A stretch of 64,000 nucleotides of DNA from Myxococcus eversor (GTDB lineage: Bacteria; Myxococcota; Myxococcia; Myxococcales; Myxococcaceae), in assembly GCF_010894455.1 (NCBI RefSeq), contig NZ_JAAIXY010000005.1:474260-538259 (forward strand), read 5' to 3'. Of this stretch, positions 58,694 through 64,000 are shown piece after piece. The position numbers and the translations under genes were made by a program. Within the stretch, counting starts at the first letter, position 1. Each line of letters starts with the position of its first letter. The notes under the pieces were generated by a model that saw nothing but the letters and a program-made list of their open reading frames with translations, was not told the origin of the DNA and made no database searches.

Positions 58694-60186
58694 GCCTTCG
58701 ACTCACGCTCGCACTCCTCGCGACGACCTGCTCCGGTTGTGGGCTGGTCCGTCCCGTCGTCGTCACACCGCCTCAGGCGCCAGGCAGCTACTCGACCTCC
58801 GTCGAGCCGAGCACCGAGCCGCCTCCACCGTCCAGCGCACCCGAGGGTGAGGCTCCAAGCCCTCGGCCGCCGAAGGAGGAGGGCGCACCCTCGCGGCCCG
58901 CCGAGCACGTCACCCGGGACGAGGTCTGGTGGTCGGCGTTCGCCGATCCGGCGCTCGACACGGCCATCCAGGAGTGCTTCGCCAACAGCCTGGTCCTGCA
59001 CGACGTGCGGGATCTGATCTACGAGAACCAGCTCGACCCCAACGTGCCGCAAGGTTGGTGGTACCCGCTCCAGGTCGGCATCCTCAACCCGGCGGGGCTG
59101 AGTCATGTGGTCGCCATCGTTCCGCCCGCGCCGGCAACCCAGGCCAGGTACAGCATCGCCACCGCCGATGTCGGCGTGACCTACCAGGTCGACCTGTTCG
59201 GAAACCTCGCCGCGCAGCGGAGCGCGGGAATGAACTTCGCCGAGCAGCAGCGGCAGCTCACCGAGGCCCGCGTCCAGGACCTCGCGCAGCGGATCACCCA
59301 GGTCTGGTTCGACATCCTCGAGGCCCGCGCGCTCCGGGACCTCACGCTGCGGCAGATCGACTACAACAAGGAGCTGCTGCGGCTGATTCAAGCGCGGTTC
59401 GAGCAGCACCTCACGCCCCGGCTCGCGGTGCTGCAGCAGGAGCAGTTGCTGCTGAACCTCGAAGCGCAGGTGCCGCTGATCTCCGCCCGGAGCGCGCTCT
59501 TGAATTCGGAGCTGAAGGCGCTGCTGGGCCGGGTCCCCAATCCCGCGGACGACATCGTCCCCCTCGAGCGACAGCTCCCCGATCTCCCGCCTCCGCCCAG
59601 ACTCGGAACGCCAGGAGACCTGAACGCGAACACGCCGGAGATGCGGCTCCAGGAGCTGCGCGTCGCCGAGGTCGAGCACCGCATCAACGCGAACCGGGCG
59701 AGCTGGCTTCCGACAATCGAACTGGTGGGCAGCGTGGGCGCCGCGAAGGTCGGCCCCTCGGAGCCGGTCCTCCACCAGTCCGTCGTCGGCGTGAACCTGA
59801 CCTGGGCCTTTTTCGATGGAAGGCGATTCACCGAGCACATGCGCCTGCCGATCCAGCTCCACCGTCGCCACGTCCAATACCAGCTCGCGCTGAACACCGC
59901 GATCGGGCGGGTGCAGGATGCCGTGGTCCAGGAGGAGACCGGGGCGACGAACCTGCGCGCCCTGCGCGCGCAGGTCCAGCTCGGGCAGCGGCTCCTGGAC
60001 GAGGCGAGGCGGCTCTTCGAGCAGGGGCTCTCGGACTATCTGACGGTGCTCTCCGCCCTGACGAATCTGGTCGGGCTCGAGCGCGCGAGTCTGCAAGCGC
60101 AACGGGTGCTGCTCAACCATCGCGTCGCGGTCTATCGTTCGCTCGGCGGCACCTGGTCGCGCGACGTCACACTCAATCGGGAGTGA
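58690..60186 (+). CDS. TolC/OMF-type outer-membrane channel lipoprotein
   Basis: The 498-residue protein has a lipobox (TTCSGC) and a Pro-rich linker (about 20-75), followed by the OEP fold of two repeated coiled-coil/strand halves (DVGVTYQVDLFGNLAAQRS; GVNLTWAFFDGRRF). It is NodT-like and forms the exit duct for HlyD and the two ABC subunits. The ATG overlaps the second ABC gene's stop. Confidence 0.88.
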   Translation: MSLRLTLALLATTCSGCGLVRPVVVTPPQAPGSYSTSVEPSTEPPPPSSAPEGEAPSPRPPKEEGAPSRPAEHVTRDEVWWSAFADPALDTAIQECFANSLVLHDVRDLIYENQLDPNVPQGWWYPLQVGILNPAGLSHVVAIVPPAPATQARYSIATADVGVTYQVDLFGNLAAQRSAGMNFAEQQRQLTEARVQDLAQRITQVWFDILEARALRDLTLRQIDYNKELLRLIQARFEQHLTPRLAVLQQEQLLLNLEAQVPLISARSALLNSELKALLGRVPNPADDIVPLERQLPDLPPPPRLGTPGDLNANTPEMRLQELRVAEVEHRINANRASWLPTIELVGSVGAAKVGPSEPVLHQSVVGVNLTWAFFDGRRFTEHMRLPIQLHRRHVQYQLALNTAIGRVQDAVVQEETGATNLRALRAQVQLGQRLLDEARRLFEQGLSDYLTVLSALTNLVGLERASLQAQRVLLNHRVAVYRSLGGTWSRDVTLNRE

Positions 60187-60192
60187 AAAGCC

Positions 60193-61941
60193 ATGGCACA
60201 GCTGCAAGCGGATGAGATGCTCTACATTCCCAATCGAAAGCGGCTCACGCACGACCGGATCGACGCGGGGAATGGCCAGCAGGTCCTGCACCTCTTCTAT
60301 GGCGAGGTGGAGCTCATCTTCGACGAGCCGGACATCGCGCCCTTGGGCGAGAAGCTGATCCAGGTCGAGCAATTTCAAGCCTCCGACGCCATGGCGTGGT
60401 CGGACGGCGCGCCCCATTCCTGGGACAAGATCCGGGACCTGCTCGAAGCCTTGATTGAACAGCGGGTGCTGCGGCGGGTCTCGGATGCGCCCACGGGCCG
60501 CACCACGGTGTCCTACCCTGAGCGGTTGGGTGAGGTGCCAGCCGGGCGTGAGCCGCTCACGTTCAGCGCCCACGACAATCGTTGCCCCGTGCTGACCGAA
60601 CAGGCGTACGGACGGGCGTTGGAGCTGTCGAACCTCGAGGTCGTCGTTCCGGTCTACCGCGTGGCGCATCCGGCGCTCGACGGTGACGGCCGGCAAGTGG
60701 GCGAGAACAACGTCGGACCGCGCACCTTGTTCCTCGACCTCCCCACCGTGCGCAAGCAGTGCCACTACGCGGGGAGCCGGTACCAGAACGAACTCCCGAT
60801 GAACGTGACCGCGATGAAGGGCATGGCGCGTCAGTGGCCGGACCTGCTCTCGCTGACCGAGCAGTTCCGCAAGGCCTTCTTCGCGCGCATGCCGCCCCGG
60901 ACCCCGGGCGTGCTCACCGCGGGCGAGCTCCACATGATGGTCGTCTGCACGCTCGCGTCGGTCGGGTACGTGATGGTGCGGGGCACCCATCCGGTGCCGA
61001 ACGGAGAGCTCGACAGCGGGCTCGCGGCCATGTTCCGGCTGATCGACGGAGTTCGCCTGGTCACCAACGACCTGGTGCGAGATACCCCCGAGCAGCCCGT
61101 CACCGTGCAAACCATCGTGGACTATGCCGAGCGTCACGCGGTCTTCAATGGTCCGCACGGCGTGTGCGCCGGGCCGCCGGCGCTGATCAACGAATATATG
61201 CAGGTGTTGACCGGCGTGGCCCCTGCACCGATTGAAGCCCAGCCCGACATCGCGGCGCGCCTCGGCGATCTCGACGCCGCGATCGATTATGGCCTGCTCG
61301 GGCAGCGCGTCGAAGCGGTGGTCCGCTTCCTCGGCGCGACCCAGGGGCTGCTCCACGAACGGCTCCGGGCGGCGTTCGCCGGACACCTCCCGCGCACCGC
61401 GCTGCAAGAGTTCGTGGAGGCGCCGATCGATGTCGCGCGCTACCCGTTGCTCCGGGACGATTTCCCACTCGCGGAGACCTACCAGCGCGAGATCAAGCTC
61501 AGCCGCTGGTTGTTCGCGCGCATCGGCGAGGCGTTCCCCGGCACGCCACAGGGCACCTCGCTGGACGAGCTGGCGAAGCTGGATCCCGCCGAGCAGGACA
61601 CGAGCCGGCGGCGACTGGCCGAGCTCTTCGCGCACGGGCTGCCGGCAGACGCGGTCGTGGCGGAGCCCCTCCGCGGCGAGCTCGCTGGCGTCGCTGCCAG
61701 CGCGTTCGCCCTCGAGCGCCGGTGCCTGCGCGTCGTCGAGCGCGAGCAGGCGATGCTGAACCAGCGGCTCCGGCGCCCGGATTCCCCCCTGACCGGCATG
61801 GACCTGGCTGTGTTCACGCGGCCGCGCAATGGCCCCCCGTTGGCGGAGACCCTCGCGCGCGGCCTGGGCGTCTCGGTCACCAGCGACTCTGCCTCGACCG
61901 TGCTGGGCTACGGTGGGAGCAGCCTCACGTTGAAGGACTAG
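60193..61941 (+). CDS. Unrecognised 582-residue protein of the export cluster
   Basis: The soluble protein has no signal or TM segment. The first about 95 residues (GEVELIFDEPDIAPLGE, LLEALIEQRVLRRV) look like a winged-helix or RRE-like peptide-binding unit, an impression only. The middle (about 180-350) carries conserved-looking motifs HYAGSRYQNELPMN, GELHMMVVCTLAS and FNGPHGVCAGPP with several His and Cys, suggestive of a metal or haem enzyme (the IDO/PrnB class was considered). GGGAG stands nine bases before ATG 60193. It is probably the modifying enzyme of the cluster. Confidence 0.8.
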   Translation: MAQLQADEMLYIPNRKRLTHDRIDAGNGQQVLHLFYGEVELIFDEPDIAPLGEKLIQVEQFQASDAMAWSDGAPHSWDKIRDLLEALIEQRVLRRVSDAPTGRTTVSYPERLGEVPAGREPLTFSAHDNRCPVLTEQAYGRALELSNLEVVVPVYRVAHPALDGDGRQVGENNVGPRTLFLDLPTVRKQCHYAGSRYQNELPMNVTAMKGMARQWPDLLSLTEQFRKAFFARMPPRTPGVLTAGELHMMVVCTLASVGYVMVRGTHPVPNGELDSGLAAMFRLIDGVRLVTNDLVRDTPEQPVTVQTIVDYAERHAVFNGPHGVCAGPPALINEYMQVLTGVAPAPIEAQPDIAARLGDLDAAIDYGLLGQRVEAVVRFLGATQGLLHERLRAAFAGHLPRTALQEFVEAPIDVARYPLLRDDFPLAETYQREIKLSRWLFARIGEAFPGTPQGTSLDELAKLDPAEQDTSRRRLAELFAHGLPADAVVAEPLRGELAGVAASAFALERRCLRVVEREQAMLNQRLRRPDSPLTGMDLAVFTRPRNGPPLAETLARGLGVSVTSDSASTVLGYGGSSLTLKD

Positions 61942-61949
61942 AGGGTTCG

Positions 61950-62963
61950 ATGCATCCAGAGCTTGTCCGCCGCTTCCACGAACCGATTCGCGATGAGGCC
62001 GCGCGCCGGTATGGCCTGTCCCCCGAGCAGCTCACCGAGCTCCAGGCCTTCGAGAACTTCGTCTACGAGGCGCAGAACGACGACGGCGAAAGCCTTATCT
62101 TGCGCATCTCGCACAGTACGCGGCGAACGATTGACTACACGCTGGGGGAGGTCGAGTTCGTTCGCTATCTGGCCGCCGCGCGCATTCCCATCGCCTCGCC
62201 GATCCTCTCCGATTCGGGGCAGTTCGTGGAGCGGATCGAAGACCGCGAGCCCGGAAGCTACTTCGTCGCCACCGCGTTCGAGCGCGCGCCGGGCATCGTC
62301 TTCGACGACGCGCCTCCGCTCAAGGAGCGCTACTGGAAGGCCCCCCTGTTCCGCGACATGGGCCGGCTGTTCGCGCGGCTCCACAACCGCGCCCAGACCT
62401 ACGCGCCTTCGAGCCCCAGGCTCAAGCGCCAGGAATGGCATGAGTACGACGTGGTCGACATCGATCGGTTCGCGCCCCCCGAGGAGACGCTCGTGCGCGA
62501 GCGCACCGCGGCGATCATCGCGCGATTGAACCGGCTCCCGCGAACACCGGAGAGCTACGGGCTGATCCACGCCGATCTCCACATGCACAACTTCTGCTTC
62601 GCCGAAGGGAAGATCACCGCGTTCGACTTCGACAACTGCGAGTACGCGTGGTTCGTCAAGGACATCGCGGTCCTCCTCTTCTACATCGCGCGAGGCGAGG
62701 CGCGAGAGGCGCGAGACGAAGCGGTGGCCGCGTTCCTGGGGCCGTTCCTCGAAGGGTATCGAGAGCTCCGACGGATGGATCGCGAGTGGCTCGCGGCCGT
62801 GCCGGACCTGCTCGCGCTCCAGCGCTCGATGAACTACGCGCTGTTCCACCAGTATCGCGACCCGGCCGTGCTCGACGAGAGCACGCTCGACCGGTGGGGG
62901 CGGTTCCGGCGCGACATCGAAGCGGACACACCCGTCCTGCAGATTGATTTCACGAGCTTCTAG
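61950..62963 (+). CDS. APH-fold phosphotransferase
   Basis: The 337-residue protein is of the aminoglycoside phosphotransferase / SrkA-like kinase family: nucleotide-loop region ENFVYEAQNDDG with LILRIS, catalytic loop HADLHMHNF and metal motif ITAFDFDNCEY. Substrates of such kinases range from drugs to small metabolites and protein Ser/Thr. GAGGG lies four bases before ATG 61950, eight bases after the unknown gene. As last gene of the cluster it could modify the peptide or give self-protection (inference). Confidence 0.87.
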   Translation: MHPELVRRFHEPIRDEAARRYGLSPEQLTELQAFENFVYEAQNDDGESLILRISHSTRRTIDYTLGEVEFVRYLAAARIPIASPILSDSGQFVERIEDREPGSYFVATAFERAPGIVFDDAPPLKERYWKAPLFRDMGRLFARLHNRAQTYAPSSPRLKRQEWHEYDVVDIDRFAPPEETLVRERTAAIIARLNRLPRTPESYGLIHADLHMHNFCFAEGKITAFDFDNCEYAWFVKDIAVLLFYIARGEAREARDEAVAAFLGPFLEGYRELRRMDREWLAAVPDLLALQRSMNYALFHQYRDPAVLDESTLDRWGRFRRDIEADTPVLQIDFTSF

Positions 62964-63127
62964 CGCGGGCGCTGTTGCGGGGGAGGGAGGGGTGCAGAGG
63001 TGCCGAGGAGGCGCTGCCCACCCTTCCACTGAGCGGCGGTTCAGGCTGATTGGTTCCGGTTCCTCTATAGGGCGGGAGCCGGGAACCGACTCAGCCAAGC
63101 CATGTCGAAGGCGGATGCAGGTCCAGT

Positions 63128-63778
63128 TCATCCGCGCAGCGTCCAGAGCAGGATGCCGAGGAGAGTGACCCCACTCGCCCCCAGCCACAGCAAACAACCC
63201 AATTGTCGCGCCAAAGAGCCGAGCTGTTTCTGGAGAGCATCGACCTGCGCCGCAGTGGGAGGGGACTTCGATGCATCGATCTCGGCGTCGCTCGCCGGCG
63301 TGAGTTTGAACCAGAAATCCCACCAGACCACTTCGACCCAGCCGTGCTGGGCGCTGTCCCACTTGATGCCAGCGGGCAGCGTGGTCTGCATCGCTGCTCC
63401 CTCGGCCATCTCGATGGCGATAGTGGGCAGCCTTCCGGCGTAAACGGGACCAAGGAGGCGCTCGAAGACATCGGGCGATACCCGTAGGTCAACATGAAAG
63501 GTGCGCTCTCCCTCGCTGCGGGGACCGAAGGCCCGGAGGAGACCGCCATAGCGCTTGCCCTCCATCTCGATGAACTGACCGATCTCTATACGGACCGTAC
63601 CAGTCAGATCTTTTAGCCACTCGCCCGTTGCCAAGCAGACGTGTTCATGGGGCGGAGAGCGGACTCGCCAAAGCAAGGTATGCGCGGTCGGGAAGAACGC
63701 AGCGGCAGCAGGTGGCTCGCCCTCGCGCGGAAACCCGTACTGCGCATTGAACCCGGTTGGCTCAAGGGTAATGTACAT
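63128..63778 (-). CDS. Hypothetical protein with C-terminal membrane anchor
   Basis: The 216-residue protein has a beta-rich body (about 1-165) without recognised motifs, a short helix (VDALQKQLGSLARQLG) and a terminal TM (CLLWLGASGVTLLGILLW). The bulk would face the cytoplasm (tail-anchored) or be a domain tethered near the membrane. ATG 63778. It converges on the export cluster with a 164-bp gap. No function is proposed. Confidence 0.75.
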   Translation of the reverse strand: MYITLEPTGFNAQYGFPREGEPPAAAAFFPTAHTLLWRVRSPPHEHVCLATGEWLKDLTGTVRIEIGQFIEMEGKRYGGLLRAFGPRSEGERTFHVDLRVSPDVFERLLGPVYAGRLPTIAIEMAEGAAMQTTLPAGIKWDSAQHGWVEVVWWDFWFKLTPASDAEIDASKSPPTAAQVDALQKQLGSLARQLGCLLWLGASGVTLLGILLWTLRG

Positions 63779-63951
63779 GTGGCCATGTAAGCACGAAGCA
63801 GTGACCGTACTGCGGTCGCCGTGTCCAGGCCGGGTCGTGTCCCTATAAGTGTGTAGATGGCGAGGAGGGACGGGCGGGAAAGAGGGAAGCTCCTCGGTGA
63901 AACCAACCGAGACGGTCCTCCTTTGGCGAGGAGGCCGAGGAGTTCCCCGCC

Positions 63952-64000
63952 GTGAACGATACAGACTTTGCCCCGCCCTCGCACGAGGAGGTGCGCACCG
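63952..64000 (+). CDS. Possible start of a further gene (partial)
   Basis: From GTG 63952 a frame (start NDTDFAPPSHEEVRT) is open to the window edge, with GAGGAG about nine bases upstream. The composition looks like a myxobacterial gene start, possibly a transposase or regulator. The upstream 170 bp hold a small CTCGGT/ACCGAG hairpin and nothing else that I recognise. Confidence 0.35.
   Translation, partial: MNDTDFAPPSHEEVRT

Noticed and set aside
58549..61635. 1028-codon minus-strand frame across the channel and unknown genes
   Set aside because: It is a shadow of two genes with ribosome sites and family features on the plus strand.
63613..63984. 123-codon minus-strand frame at the right edge
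   Set aside because: It overlaps the better-supported 63128-63778 gene in another frame and shows no domain or ribosome site.

Overview
The window is high-GC DNA from a myxobacterium, most likely in the Myxococcus/Corallococcus/Archangium group. The evidence is the density of hybrid histidine kinases and Ser/Thr kinases, MYXO-CTERM-type protein tails, a Myxococcus cysteine-repeat lipoprotein, a SitA-type lipoprotein toxin with an imm11-type immunity protein, DUF4388 and GspE-N-type regulators, and a LexA box of the Myxococcus kind. All calls come from reading the sequence and from recalled family knowledge; no search was run.

Layout. 0-7 kb: the end of an unknown gene, lexA with a likely autoregulatory box, a multi-receiver hybrid kinase coupled to a membrane histidine kinase, and a FecR-domain protein. 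7.2-17.8 kb: a sigma70-like promoter and a GEMM-I (cyclic di-GMP) riboswitch lead into four tightly packed genes for exported proteins: a TolB-like propeller, an Ig-like protein, a large probable beta-barrel and a MYXO-CTERM protein. Small tandem duplications sit at two gene junctions. 17.9-28.3 kb: regulators (receiver-DUF4388, a hybrid kinase that has lost both its phospho-sites, a PEGA-tailed pseudokinase, a lone receiver), an HtrA protease, a VOC protein and an agmatinase-like enzyme. 28.4-33.7 kb: a minus-strand operon of Ser/Thr kinase-STAND ATPase, TPR/PEGA protein and cysteine-repeat lipoprotein. 34-41.5 kb: envelope and housekeeping genes (lipoproteins, a zinc metalloprotease, quinone oxidoreductase, yacG, PHP phosphatase, flippase-like protein) and a small ribbon-helix-helix gene overlapping a 57-residue gene. 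41.6-45.4 kb: three tandem paralogues of an unrecognised exported family, each with TTGACAC exactly 70 bp before its start. 45.4-50.4 kb: a CAU tRNA, a toxin/immunity pair with a two-domain immunity protein, and an MscS channel.

50.4-63 kb is the most unusual part. A decayed transposase and FG-GAP-like remnant lead into a roughly 0.7-kb tandem duplication. Each copy carries, on the minus strand, a complete miniature gene: promoter, strong ribosome-binding site, a 14/15-codon reading frame (MKIKLHVRGGPKAR or MKIKLHVRGGPKARS) and a hairpin. Divergent from it run HlyD, an ABC exporter with an intact C39 peptidase, a second ABC exporter with a degenerate C39-like domain, a TolC-type lipoprotein, an unrecognised 582-residue protein and an APH-fold phosphotransferase. 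The simplest reading is a secreted-peptide system in which the C39 exporter trims and exports a very short double-glycine peptide; this is inference. The right edge holds a hypothetical membrane-anchored protein and possibly the start of another gene.
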